Positions 1 through 8,314 of a DNA stretch of 64,000 nt are shown in pieces (position 1 is the first letter of the stretch; each line of letters opens with the position of its first letter). The stretch covers positions 1-64,000 of the forward strand of contig NZ_JARZAJ010000036.1 of the NCBI RefSeq assembly GCF_029892105.1, in the 5' to 3' direction. Origin of the DNA: Kitasatospora sp. GP82 (GTDB lineage Bacteria > Actinomycetota > Actinomycetes > Streptomycetales > Streptomycetaceae). Position numbers and translations under genes: made by a program. The notes beneath the pieces were generated by a model. That model saw nothing but the letters and a program-made list of their open reading frames with translations. It was not told where the DNA came from and did no database searches.

Positions 1-37
1 GGCCCAAGGAACAGGTCCGATACCGCTCCCCGGGCCA

Positions 38-61
38 CCCCAGAGCAACTCAACTCTGGGG
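38..61. terminator. Hairpin at left edge
   Basis: A perfect 8-bp inverted repeat (CCCCAGAG ... CTCTGGGG) with an 8-nt loop. It probably terminates a gene lying left of the window. No U-tract follows, which is usual for actinobacterial terminators. Confidence 0.5.
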
Positions 62-80
62 CATCGCAAGGAACTTGGAA

Positions 81-290
81 TTAGCCACCAAGATCCTCGG
101 AGTGGCAGCCGAAGGTGCCCGGCCTGCTGATTGGGCTTCCTGCCCCCTGGCAGGCCCGGTCCGCGCTGCCCCGCATAGCGTCGAGCAGCCGGACAAGAGC
201 GTCACGTTCGGCACTTCGCTGGATCATCCACACGTTGTCGTCAGGCATCGGCCGGACGTGCCGCTGCTGGAACTGCTCGGTGGTCCGACT
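81..290 (-). other. Possible gene fragment, unassigned
   Basis: The minus-strand reading frame here looks protein-like around QRHVRPMPDDNVWMIQRSAE followed by a leucine-rich helix (RDALVRLLDAMRG). It has no ribosome-binding site and no complete domain, and it runs into sequence that overlaps a decayed Nudix fragment on the other strand. It may be the C-terminal piece of a small regulator or an unknown protein. I do not recognise the family, and it could be a chance open frame. Confidence 0.2.
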
Positions 291-297
291 GATCAGC

Positions 298-504
298 GCG
301 GCCCTGAGTGAACTCGTCGAGGAGACCGGCATCCGGCCCGAACACGTCGTCCCGCTCCGCGACCAGCCCCTGCACATCGACGTGCACCCCATCCCGGCCA
401 ACGATGCCAAGGGCGAACCCGCCCACCAGCACATCGACTTCCGCTTCCTGTTCGGCACCTCCAATGGCGTCACCGAACTGCAGGCCGAACTGGAATGGTC
501 GTGC
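298..504 (+). pseudogene. Nudix hydrolase fragment
   Basis: The frame reads AALSELVEETGI, the second half of a Nudix box (consensus GX5EX7REUXEEXGU). A plausible Nudix core with a DVHPIPAN-like stretch and HIDFRFLF follows. The first half of the box, including the leading glycine and glutamate, and the whole N-terminal sheet are missing. After about residue 65 the frame degenerates. Nudix enzymes cleave nucleoside-diphosphate-X compounds; this copy has lost metal-ligand residues and the N-terminal fold, so it is almost certainly inactive. Both boundaries are approximate. Confidence 0.6.
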
Positions 505-682
505 GGGACGCCTGCCGGTCGTGTGCGCCGGCATGACCGAATGCCTCGCGGATGGACACCGATCGACCAGGCGGCAGCTACTGGCCGTCGTGACACCGGC
601 TTCGGTATCCCGGACGGGTGTTGAACATCTTGACGGTGTGACAGGGCGACGGTGTCATTGAGAGCACCTGCGGGCCGCTCGT

Positions 683-802
683 ATGCCGAAGGGGACGGAT
701 CAAGGGCGGGGTGGCGGCACGGCCGCGAGCTTCGTCGGGCCGATGGCGACGGCCATGGTGTTCGCGCCGGGCACGGTGCGGATGCTGAACGAGCAGCAGT
801 GA
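683..802 (+). CDS. Possible 39-residue peptide or C-terminal remnant
   Basis: A short ATG frame encodes a Gly-rich start followed by the hydrophobic stretch ASFVGPMATAMVFAPGTV and ends in MLNEQQ. No convincing ribosome-binding site precedes it. It lies among gene remnants, so it may be the tail of a decayed gene rather than a functional peptide. There is no cysteine or recognised RiPP leader motif. The call is weak and kept only because the amino-acid composition looks translated. Confidence 0.2.
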   Translation: MPKGTDQGRGGGTAASFVGPMATAMVFAPGTVRMLNEQQ

Positions 803-1012
803 CTCGGACGCCACGGATGGGCCGGGCAGGCTCTCGGGGCTCGGCTCCTGCGTCAGCGTGCTCCTGACCCGGCTTCGCCGGCGGTGGTCTGGGGCAGAGG
901 CGCAGGGCCGTACGGGAGTTGGGGCGGTGCGGCATCCGCTGGTCCTCCGGCCGGCGAGGGGGCGTGTCAGGGGCGTGGGCGGACAGGGCGGAGCGGATGA
1001 GGTGGGGGGCAG

Positions 1013-1312
1013 ATGTCGGTTCTACTGAGACTTGCCGGGATGGCAGTACTGGTCTGGACGCTGTGGTTGATGTTCGGTGCGGGGGACGTGGGCTTCGCGG
1101 TGGTCACCTTGAGTCTGTCGAACTTCCTGCTGTTCGCGGCCTCCCAGGCGGCGCTTTCCGAGCGGCGAAGAGCTCTGCTGCTGGCGGAGGAGGCAGCGAA
1201 GGCGAGGCGTCGGCAGGAGTTGGCGGAGGCGGAGGAAGGCCGGAAGCAGACGACGGCCGGAGACAGCCAGGGTGAGGTCGAGGCGGGCGGGGCGGACGGC
1301 CCACCGGCGTAG
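1013..1312 (+). CDS. Small membrane protein with charged helical tail
   Basis: A 99-residue protein. Residues 5-24 and 27-47 form two hydrophobic helices joined by a short turn (GAGD). A strongly charged, Ala/Glu/Arg-rich segment at about residues 50-80 (ERRRALLLAEEAAKARRRQE) is likely a cytoplasmic helix or coiled coil. The ATG follows a purine-rich GGTGGGGGG stretch, which supports this start. No catalytic motif is visible and the family is unknown. It stands alone: the next intact gene begins more than 500 bp downstream. A membrane scaffold or stress role is possible but unsupported. Confidence 0.6.
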   Translation: MSVLLRLAGMAVLVWTLWLMFGAGDVGFAVVTLSLSNFLLFAASQAALSERRRALLLAEEAAKARRRQELAEAEEGRKQTTAGDSQGEVEAGGADGPPA

Positions 1313-1509
1313 CGCCGCGAAGCCGTGGCCGGCAGGCCAGGGCAGACGGCGCCGGAGTCGGGCCGGCACAGGGCCCGGTGCGGTCTCGCTCGTCCGACCG
1401 GCTGTGTGGCGGGCGTCCGCCGGGCGCAACGCCCGCCCGGCGGACGCCACGTGAGTCTGCTCCAGTGCTGCCCGCCGGACCAGGCGCTGAGGCGCGACTT
1501 CTCACTGGG
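1313..1509. other. Intergenic stretch without a supported gene
   Basis: About 200 bp of very GC-rich DNA in which all frames look random. Together with the fragment at 1510-1616 and the AT-richer segment at about 1655-1700, it forms the 540-bp gap before the SEFIR gene. The AT-richer part, around a CTATTTTTC run, is the most promoter-like sequence in the gap, but no clear -35/-10 pair can be assigned. Confidence 0.3.
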
Positions 1510-1616
1510 GTCGGGTCGGCACTCCCTCGTATGCCGATCAGCAGATCGTCGGGCAGCGTTTCGCCGCAGGGCAGCACCGCGTGGTTGCCGACGAAGGTGC
1601 CGCGTCCCAGCCGGAC
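1510..1616 (-). pseudogene. Left-handed beta-helix acyltransferase fragment
   Basis: The minus-strand frame reads VRLGRGTFVGNHAVLPCGE then LPDDLLIGI. This is the hexapeptide-repeat signature found in serine-acetyltransferase-like and Pls/PosA NRPS-like proteins. A stop codon lies immediately upstream and the frame turns to noise after about 35 residues, so both ends are truncated. No start or ribosome-binding site is present. I infer a relic of a larger gene. Confidence 0.45.
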
Positions 1617-1856
1617 TCAGGGATCCCGGGAGGCGCTCCATGAACAGCAGCCCCGGTGTAACGTTTTCCAACTTCCCTATTTTTCAAAGAATATGACTGA
1701 GCAACAGGTCCAGGTGTAATCTCGCCAATCCGGGCACAGCACCAATCTCGACCTGCGCTGTCGCACTGTCGTTCAATTGCGCCATCGCTCGATCACACCA
1801 ATGCCCCTCCCGTTCGCTCGCCGCACCGCGCTTCATCGCGCCTGATCGCAGGGGGT

Positions 1857-2855
1857 ATGCCAGTGGCGCCGGTAAGACCGCCCCGGGCATTCATTTCATA
1901 TGCGCATGACAATCCAGCGCACGTCGAAAATGTGCGGTCGCTGTACCAGGCGCTGAGATCCAACGGCATTGATGCCAAGTGGGACCTGCCTGCGGCGGAG
2001 CAGCGTCAAAACTGGGTCGACTGGATGGAACAGGAGCTCCGGCTCGCCGACTTCATCCTCATCGTCGCCTCACCGGGGTACCGGCGACGGGAGTCGGGGG
2101 CGGCCGGTCCCGACGAAGGCCGCGGCGTGCAGTGGGAGTCGAAGCGGATCGCCGACTACCTCTACCGCGACCTGCGGGGAAACCTGCGGAAGGTCCTTCC
2201 GGTCGTGCTGCCCGGCTGCTCGGCCGACGACCTTCCGTCCTGGCTGAACCCGGCTTCCACCACGGTGTACCGGGTGAGCCGGTTCGATCTGAGCGGCGTC
2301 GAGAAACTGATCCGCACCATGGCCGATCGGCCCTTCGAAACCGAAGCCGTGCTGGACCCGATCCCTGATCTTCCGCCGAGGGACCACGGCGCCGGACGTG
2401 GCGGACCGGCCGGGCTGTCGAGTGCCGCAGCCAGGACCGGCCGGCTGCATCTTGCCAACAAGCGGTACGACGACGCGAGGATCGCCTTCTCCGCAGCCGT
2501 CCGGGACATTCCCTCGGACAGCGAGGCCCGGTACTACCTGGCGCTCGCGCTGCTCGCCGGACGGAACATCGCCATGGCGACCAGCGAGCGGATCAGCAGG
2601 GCCGAGTCCTGCCTGCAACAGGTGACCGAGTCGGATCCCGGCGCCAGCCATGCCTGGGCGCTCTGGGCCGTGCTCAAGGAGGAGCACTTCATCTCGGCCG
2701 GACGAGGGGACGGAACGCCCCCGATCCGGGAGCTGGTCGCCAAGGCCGCCGGAATCGACGGCGCGCGCCGGGCGGAGCTGCTGACACATCTCAACGCACC
2801 CTCCTCCACCTGCTGGAGGGGCCTGCGGAGCGGACAATCGGGAGGTAACCCATGA
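1857..2855 (+). CDS. SEFIR/TIR-like domain protein with TPR-like C-terminus
   Basis: A 332-residue protein. The N-terminal part (about residues 9-150) begins RAFISYAHDN and has the alternating strand/helix pattern and the ADFILIVASPGYRRR segment of the SEFIR branch of the TIR superfamily. In bacteria such domains act in protein-protein signalling and in some defence systems, some of them as NAD hydrolases. The C-terminal part (about 195-310) is helical, with a TPR-like repeat (DDARIAFSAAVRDIPSDSEA). The gene overlaps the next by 4 nt (ATGA), so the two are translationally coupled. The purine run just upstream fits a GTG start at 1863 about as well as the ATG at 1857. Its partner and activity are not known. 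Confidence 0.75.
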   Translation: MPVAPVRPPRAFISYAHDNPAHVENVRSLYQALRSNGIDAKWDLPAAEQRQNWVDWMEQELRLADFILIVASPGYRRRESGAAGPDEGRGVQWESKRIADYLYRDLRGNLRKVLPVVLPGCSADDLPSWLNPASTTVYRVSRFDLSGVEKLIRTMADRPFETEAVLDPIPDLPPRDHGAGRGGPAGLSSAAARTGRLHLANKRYDDARIAFSAAVRDIPSDSEARYYLALALLAGRNIAMATSERISRAESCLQQVTESDPGASHAWALWAVLKEEHFISAGRGDGTPPIRELVAKAAGIDGARRAELLTHLNAPSSTCWRGLRSGQSGGNP

Positions 2856-3841
2856 ACGAGACGCGCCAGCAAGCGGTGCCGAAGTACTTCCGCCCCACAC
2901 CGACCGCGCCCGAGCTGCCGCAGCTGGACACGCTCAAGGTCCTGTGCGGCATCGGCGGGGCGATGGTGCTGCTCGGCCTGATCATGATGTTCGGCGGCAG
3001 TGGTGCGGGGACGGCGTTCCTCGGGTTCCTGCTGTTCGCGGGCGGCTGCGCGCTGGCGATCAACAGGGGGCTGGAACTGCGCAGGGTGCAGAGCACCTAC
3101 GAGGCGGAACGCGCCAGATTCGAAGAGCTGTGGGCCAAGGCCATGCCCAAGCCGAGTGACGAGCAGATGGACCTCTGGCTCCACGAGTCCATCGGCGAGA
3201 TCAAGCGCCAGGGGTTCGGCCGGCTGAACCTGGCGGCGGCCGATCTCGCCGGTGCCGACAGCGGCCACGGCGGTCAGGATCCCCTGATCGTCCTGGGCGT
3301 CCCCGACCAGGGCACCCGGATCCAGTCGGCTCGGGGAAAGGACGGCGAGGCCCGATTCTCCTTCTACGACGTGACCTTGATCTTCCTCACCCGGCAGAAG
3401 CTCTGCGCCTACCAGTGCACCCTCGACCTCGCCGCCGGAGCATCCGTGGGTGACGCCACCCACGAGTTCTTCTACCAGCACATCAACACGCTCAGCACTC
3501 GGAGCGACCGGGTGACCCTGCCCGAGACCGCAATGGCACCGCAGCCGGCCGGCCCGGAACAGCAGCGACCGGCCCTCCCGCCGTCGTCCTTCTGGGTCGA
3601 GGGCAACGATGAGGGACGGGCCTGGCACATCACCACCAAGCAGTTGATGGAGATCGGTGTGGCCGGGGACCGGATCAGCGTCGTCGTCGGCATCGAGCAG
3701 GCGAACCAGTTCGGCGGCACCGACATGCTGACCCAGGGCATGCGGTCACGCGCCGAGGCGGTGCTCGCGGAGATCCGGAAGGCACTGCACGCCTACGGAA
3801 CGCGCAGCGCGGGCGGCGTGGGAGCGACCGAGCAGCTCTAG
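2852..3841 (+). CDS. Two-helix membrane protein coupled to the SEFIR protein
   Basis: A 329-residue protein. Residues about 30-72 contain two adjacent hydrophobic helices (around VLLGLIMMFGG and FLGFLLFAGG). A long soluble domain follows with no recognised motif, an acidic/helical segment near 80-120, and a Pro/Gln-rich linker around residues 230-245. It begins inside the stop codon of the SEFIR gene (ATGA) with GGAGG at 2840-2844, so the two are expressed together. I infer that it anchors or receives the signal from the SEFIR protein at the membrane. No enzyme motif is visible and I do not recognise the family. A 10-bp stem hairpin follows its stop. Confidence 0.65.
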   Translation: MNETRQQAVPKYFRPTPTAPELPQLDTLKVLCGIGGAMVLLGLIMMFGGSGAGTAFLGFLLFAGGCALAINRGLELRRVQSTYEAERARFEELWAKAMPKPSDEQMDLWLHESIGEIKRQGFGRLNLAAADLAGADSGHGGQDPLIVLGVPDQGTRIQSARGKDGEARFSFYDVTLIFLTRQKLCAYQCTLDLAAGASVGDATHEFFYQHINTLSTRSDRVTLPETAMAPQPAGPEQQRPALPPSSFWVEGNDEGRAWHITTKQLMEIGVAGDRISVVVGIEQANQFGGTDMLTQGMRSRAEAVLAEIRKALHAYGTRSAGGVGATEQL

Positions 3842-3854
3842 GCCGCTCGGCGCC

Positions 3855-3889
3855 GGGGCTGCTCTGCCGCCCGACTGCGGAGCAGCCCC
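3855..3889. terminator. Terminator after SEFIR/membrane pair
   Basis: A perfect 10-bp inverted repeat (GGGGCTGCTC ... GAGCAGCCCC) with a 15-nt loop lies 13 nt after the stop. It sits between convergent genes and may serve both directions. Confidence 0.7.
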
Positions 3890-4000
3890 ACGGTGCAGCC
3901 GGACACTGGCAAGGGCCGTATGCCGGCAAGGGCCGTAGGCGGGGAAGGGCCGCATCCCGAGGTCGGCGACGGACAGTTGCCGACCGGGCGGGCGGCAGGT

Positions 4001-4462
4001 CTACAGCGGGTGCGAAGGGGCCTGATCCGTCAGCGACTTGAACAGGTGCACGTCCTCGTGTCCGCCGGGGATGCCCAGGGTCCGGCCGGTTTCGGCGTAG
4101 CCGTGGCGCTGGTAGAAGCCGGGGGCCTGGAAGGTGAAGGAGGAGACGGTCATACGGTCGCAGCCGCGTTGCAGCGCCTCCGCCTCGGCGGCGCGCAGGA
4201 TTTTGCTGCCCCAGCCGTCCTTGCGGCTGTCCTCGCGCACCCACAGCAGCTCGATGCCGCAGAGACCGCCCCAGGTCCACGCGGCCAGGCCGCCGACCAG
4301 CTCGCCCGATTCATCGGTGACCTTGACCGACAGGGTGCCGTAGTCGGCCGCGCCGGTGGCGGCCGTGTTGAAGGCGGTGAGTTCCTCGGACAGCCGGTCG
4401 TTGAGCTCGGTGTCGCGCTCGCCGGTGGTCAGAGTGGTGCCGCTGCCGTGATCGGTCGTCAT
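4001..4462 (-). CDS. GNAT-family N-acetyltransferase
   Basis: A 153-residue protein with the GNAT fold. The segment LLWVREDSRKDGWGSKIL carries the acetyl-CoA pyrophosphate-binding loop (R-x-x-G-x-G type), followed by the AEAEALQRGCDRM helix and the FYQRHGYAETGR strand-helix typical of the family's C-terminus. Such proteins transfer acetyl groups from acetyl-CoA to amines. The acceptor cannot be read from sequence. The ATG at 4462 is preferred over an upstream in-frame ATG at 4504, although neither has a strong ribosome-binding site. It is convergent with the membrane-protein gene. Confidence 0.8.
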   Translation of the reverse strand: MTTDHGSGTTLTTGERDTELNDRLSEELTAFNTAATGAADYGTLSVKVTDESGELVGGLAAWTWGGLCGIELLWVREDSRKDGWGSKILRAAEAEALQRGCDRMTVSSFTFQAPGFYQRHGYAETGRTLGIPGGHEDVHLFKSLTDQAPSHPL

Positions 4463-4636
4463 GGCGCGAGTATGCCAGTGCCCAGCCCCACCGCACCTGT
4501 TCATTTACGACCTTGATCCACTCTCACAACTCTCGCAACGGGCAACGGGCAACGGACTGATCGGCCGAGCCTCCGACAACCGGGCAGGCCGCGCTGCACC
4601 CCGGTACGGCGCAGCGCAGCGAGACCCCGGCCCGGG

Positions 4637-6025
4637 TCAGCCGACCGAGCTGTTGTAGTTGTCGATGGCGGGCTGGAGCTCCTTGGCGGCGTCCGCCAGT
4701 GCCTGCTGGGCGGTCTTGGCGCCGCTGACGGTCTGCTCTATGGCGGTCTCGACCCCCTTGCGGGCCTGGGGCATCACGCCGAGCAGGCAGCCGGCCGTGG
4801 CGGGCGTGGGCTTGGTGGCGTGGAGTTCGTCTATGGCGGTCTGGAACTGCGGGTACTTGGCCAGCCACTCCTTGTCCTTGGGGTCGTCCAGGGCCTTGCG
4901 GTTGACCGGGAAGTATCCGGTGCCGGTGTGCCAGGCGGCCTGCTGCTCGGGGGCGGCGAGGAACTTCACGAACTCCCAGGAGGCCCGCTGTTCGGCGGCG
5001 GAGTGCCCGGGGCCGTCGATCCACAGCGAGGCGCCGCCGATCGCCGGACCGCCCTGGTCGGCGGCGGTGAGCTTGGGGTAGGCGGCGGTCGCGACGGTGA
5101 ACTTGGCGGCCTCGGTGTAGCCGCGCAGCACGCCGGTGGACTCCAGGTGCATCGCCACCTTCCCGGCCTTGAAGGCGGCCTGGGCATCCGCGGGGACGCG
5201 CCCGGTGTTGGCCGCGTACCCGCCCTTGACCAGGTCGGCCCACCACTGAACGGCCTGCGCGCCCTGCGCCGAGTCGAAGAGCACCTTGCCCGCCTTGGCG
5301 CTGCGCCCGTTGTCCTGGTCGCAGTAGAGAGTGCCGGACTCGGCGATCAGCTCTTCCACGAACCAGCCGTAGATGGCCGCGCCGAAGCCGTACCTGACGG
5401 TCTGTCCGCTGGCGTCCTTCTTGGTCAACTTCTTGGCCGCATCGCCGAGTTCGTCAAGCGTCCGAGGTGGCTTGGCCGGGTCGAGACCAGCCTCCCGATA
5501 GGCGTCGGCGTTGAGGTAGAGCAGCGGCATCGACGAGTTGAACGGCATCGCGGCGAGCTTGCCGCCGACGGTGTAGTAGTTGCGGATGTTGGGCTCGATG
5601 TCGTCCAGTGCATACGAGTCCTTGTCCACGAAGGACTGGGCGGGGACGGTCTGCCTGGAGTCGATCATGAACCGGGTGCCGATGTCGTAGACCTGCACCA
5701 GCGAGGGCGTGGCCTTCTGCTGGACCGACGCCTTGTACTTGGCGATCACGTCGTCATAAGTGCCCTGGAACAGCGGCTTGACCTCGATCTTTCCCTGATG
5801 AGCGGCATTGAAGGCATTGACCAGCGAGGTCAGCGTCGCGGCGTTCTGACCGGTCATCGCATGCCAGAAGTTGACGGTGGTGACGCCCTGCGCCCGGTCC
5901 AGCGCCTGCGGGCCGGGCGCGGCCGCATCGGATGATCCGCCCGAGCCGCCGGAGGAACTGCAGGCCGTCAGCGAGAGGGTGGCCGCCGCCAGCGTGGCCG
6001 CGAGCCTGAGACTCCACTTGTTCAT
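4637..6025 (-). CDS. ABC importer solute-binding lipoprotein, UgpB-like
   Basis: A 462-residue exported lipoprotein. The N-terminus has a basic start, a hydrophobic core and a lipobox (LTAC), so the mature protein is anchored outside the membrane through that cysteine. The body has family-1 solute-binding features: NFWHAMTG near the start of the mature protein and MPFNSSMPLLYLNADAYREAG, which closely resembles sn-glycerol-3-phosphate binding proteins. It captures a sugar or glycerol-phosphate-type ligand for the two permeases encoded upstream in the same operon. The ATG is preceded by GGGAG. No ATPase gene is in the operon, as is common in actinomycetes that share one MsiK-type ATPase. Confidence 0.85.
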   Translation of the reverse strand: MNKWSLRLAATLAAATLSLTACSSSGGSGGSSDAAAPGPQALDRAQGVTTVNFWHAMTGQNAATLTSLVNAFNAAHQGKIEVKPLFQGTYDDVIAKYKASVQQKATPSLVQVYDIGTRFMIDSRQTVPAQSFVDKDSYALDDIEPNIRNYYTVGGKLAAMPFNSSMPLLYLNADAYREAGLDPAKPPRTLDELGDAAKKLTKKDASGQTVRYGFGAAIYGWFVEELIAESGTLYCDQDNGRSAKAGKVLFDSAQGAQAVQWWADLVKGGYAANTGRVPADAQAAFKAGKVAMHLESTGVLRGYTEAAKFTVATAAYPKLTAADQGGPAIGGASLWIDGPGHSAAEQRASWEFVKFLAAPEQQAAWHTGTGYFPVNRKALDDPKDKEWLAKYPQFQTAIDELHATKPTPATAGCLLGVMPQARKGVETAIEQTVSGAKTAQQALADAAKELQPAIDNYNSSVG

Positions 6026-6060
6026 GGACAACTCCCGTTTGGAGATGGAGGGTTGGAATA

Positions 6061-6960
6061 TCAGCGGACGGCACCGGCCGTCAGGCCGCGGACGATGAAG
6101 CGCTGCCCGAAGACCACCAGGGCGAGGGTCGGCAGCAGCGTGAGGACGACGCCGGCCAGGATCAGCCCGGGGTCGGCGCGCTCGGCGTCCCGCAGGCCGG
6201 CCAGCCCGATCTGGAGGGTCTGCATCTGGGCGGTGCGGGTGATGATCAGCGGCCAGAAGTACTGGTTCCAGGCGGAGAGGAAGACGTAGATGGCGATCGC
6301 CGCCAGCGACGGCTTGTTCAGCGGCACCAGGATCCGCCACAGAAAGCGCCAGTGCCCGGCGCCGTCGATTCGCGCCGCGTCCCGCAGTTCGGCCGGGAAC
6401 TGCCGGAAGGACTGGCGCAGCATGAACGTTCCGAAGCCCGAGGCCAGGAAGGGCAGGATCAGCCCGAAGTACGTGTTGCCGAGCCCCCACCCGGACAGCG
6501 TCAGGTAGTTGGGGATGATCACCGCCTCCCACGGCACCATCAGCGTCGCCAGGAAGATCCCGAAGACGGCCGCCCGCCAGCGCAGCGGCAGGAAGACGAA
6601 GGCGTACGCCGCCAGGATGGAGGTCAGCAGCTGCGCCAGGGTGATCGCCCCGGCGGTGACGGCCGAGTTGAGGTACTGCCGCCCGAGCGGAATCGCGTCG
6701 ATCGCACCGGTGAAGTTCCGCCCGGTGACCGAGTGCGGCAGCAACGCCGGTGGATAGCTGGAGAGTTCGGAGGGCCCCATGACGGACCCGGCGAAGGCGT
6801 AGTACACCGGGAACGCGACGGTGACCACCGCTGCGCCCAGCATCGTGTAGACGGCGATACGTCCGAGCAACTCCCTTGCCCGGCTCGCACCTTGGCCGGC
6901 TCCGCGCAACTCGGCGCCCTTGGCGGCGGTCGCGTACTGCTCGATGGCCTGCTCGCTCAT
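6061..6960 (-). CDS. ABC importer permease, UgpE/MalG-like
   Basis: A 299-residue polytopic protein with about six transmembrane helices. The cytoplasmic coupling loop, the EAA motif, is visible as ELRDAARIDGAGHWRFLWRI, the site that contacts the ATPase subunit. The position next to the binding protein and a second permease, with a 22-nt gap to that permease, indicates one transcription unit. It forms half of the translocation pore for a carbohydrate or glycerol-phosphate. The exact substrate cannot be stated. Confidence 0.88.
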   Translation of the reverse strand: MSEQAIEQYATAAKGAELRGAGQGASRARELLGRIAVYTMLGAAVVTVAFPVYYAFAGSVMGPSELSSYPPALLPHSVTGRNFTGAIDAIPLGRQYLNSAVTAGAITLAQLLTSILAAYAFVFLPLRWRAAVFGIFLATLMVPWEAVIIPNYLTLSGWGLGNTYFGLILPFLASGFGTFMLRQSFRQFPAELRDAARIDGAGHWRFLWRILVPLNKPSLAAIAIYVFLSAWNQYFWPLIITRTAQMQTLQIGLAGLRDAERADPGLILAGVVLTLLPTLALVVFGQRFIVRGLTAGAVR

Positions 6961-6982
6961 GCGCCCGCCTCGCTTCGCTCGC

Positions 6983-7915
6983 TCACGTGTAGTGCACCTT
7001 CCGCTCCAGAACGCCGAACTGGACTCCCGCGCAGGCGAGTACGACCGCGAGCAGCACCACCGCCTGAGCGCTTGCGGTACCGAAGTCGCTGTTCCCGTAG
7101 GCGAAGGCCTTCTCGTAGACCGAGTAGACGAGCGTGCGGGTCGCTCCGTCCGGGCCGCCGCCGGTCAGGATGTGGATCTGCCCGAAGCTCTGCAGGGCGT
7201 TGATGGTGGAGACCACGACCAGGAAGAAGAGGTGCGGTCCCAGCAGCGGGACGGTGATGCTGCGGGCGAGCCGCCAGCCCGCCGCTCCGTCCAACCGGGC
7301 GGCCTCGACGGTCTCCTGGGGTATGGAGCCGACTCCGGCGGAGAGCACCAGGACGTTGTAGCCGAGGTTCATCCACACCGTGGCGGCGGCGACCGAGACC
7401 AGCGCGTACCGCTGGTCGGTGAGCCATCCCACCGGTCCCGCGCCGAACTGGGAGAGTGCGCCGTTGAGTACGCCGATGGCCGGGTTGAAGAAGACCGAGA
7501 AGACCACCGAGGCGCTGGCCACCGAGAAGGCGAACGGCAGGGCGAACGCGGAGCGCAGCCAGCGCACGCCCCTGACCCTGCTCTCCAGCAGCAGGACGAG
7601 CACAAGCGCACCGAGCACCCCGGGCAGCACCGTCAGCAGCACGAACAGCACGGTGGTGACCAGCGTCTTGTGGAACTCCGCGGAGGCGAGCAGATCGGTG
7701 TAGTGACGCAGCCCCACATAGCGGGACGGGGCGCCGAACAGGTCGTTGCCGTGGGCGCTCAGGTAGAGTGTCCGCCCCAGCGGGTAGCCGATGAAGAGCG
7801 CGAACACCACCAGTGAGGGCAGTAGAAAGGCCCAGGCCAGCGCCCGTTCGCCCCAGTCGCGCCTGGTGCGTTCACCTCTCGGCGTGCGTCCGCCTCTCGG
7901 CGTGGATTCGGGCAT
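6983..7915 (-). CDS. ABC importer permease, UgpA/MalF-like
   Basis: A 310-residue membrane protein with about six helices and the EAA loop ETVEAARLDGAAGWRLARSI. It pairs with the downstream permease. The ATG at 7915 is chosen because AAGGAGAGG lies 11 nt upstream; a longer frame begins at 7987 but lacks such a site. The N-terminus has a small repeated Arg/Gly/Pro stretch (PRGGRTPRGERTRR) encoded by near-identical short DNA units. It is the first gene of the leftward importer operon. Its promoter should lie between 7916 and the minisatellite at 8138. Confidence 0.85.
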   Translation of the reverse strand: MPESTPRGGRTPRGERTRRDWGERALAWAFLLPSLVVFALFIGYPLGRTLYLSAHGNDLFGAPSRYVGLRHYTDLLASAEFHKTLVTTVLFVLLTVLPGVLGALVLVLLLESRVRGVRWLRSAFALPFAFSVASASVVFSVFFNPAIGVLNGALSQFGAGPVGWLTDQRYALVSVAAATVWMNLGYNVLVLSAGVGSIPQETVEAARLDGAAGWRLARSITVPLLGPHLFFLVVVSTINALQSFGQIHILTGGGPDGATRTLVYSVYEKAFAYGNSDFGTASAQAVVLLAVVLACAGVQFGVLERKVHYT

Positions 7916-8137
7916 AGGGCGTCCGCCTCTCCTTGCAATGCGCTCGGCCGAAACCGTGTCGCGCTCGAACGACGCGGCGGCTACCACCTGATGGCCGCCG
8001 GGTGGCGCCCGATTTACGTGTTCCCATCAGACCCAGCCGATCTCGATCTCTACCCCGCGCGGAGCGGTCTGCCACCCTGTCCTGCGGAAACTGACGATGC
8101 GGCACCGGGGTCCCGGCCGGCGGTTGCGCTGTGCCGT

Positions 8138-8275
8138 GGTTCGCCGGTGGCGCTGTGCTGTGGTTCGCCGGTGGCGCTCTGCCGTGGTTCGCCGGTGGCG
8201 CTGTGCTGCCGTTCGCCGGTGGCGCCCTGCTGTGGTTCGCCGGTGGCGCTCTGCCGTAGTTCGCCGGTGGCGAAA
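8138..8275. repeat. 24-bp minisatellite, about six copies
   Basis: Tandem units of 24 bp built on GGTTCGCCGGTGGCGCT plus a variable 7-nt tail (GTGCTGT, CTGCCGT and similar) start at 8138, 8162, 8186, 8210, 8234 and 8258, with a shortened copy just before 8138. Because 24 is divisible by three, every frame gives an 8-residue repeat, so open frames across it are not evidence of coding. It fills the space between divergent genes (importer and epimerase). Confidence 0.9.
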
Positions 8276-8314
8276 TGGGTGGTCGGGTGAGCCGGGCCCG
8301 GAAAGGGTGCGGAG

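Noticed and set aside
8138..8275. CRISPR array
   Set aside because: The 24-bp units are contiguous with no unique spacers, and no cas gene is nearby.
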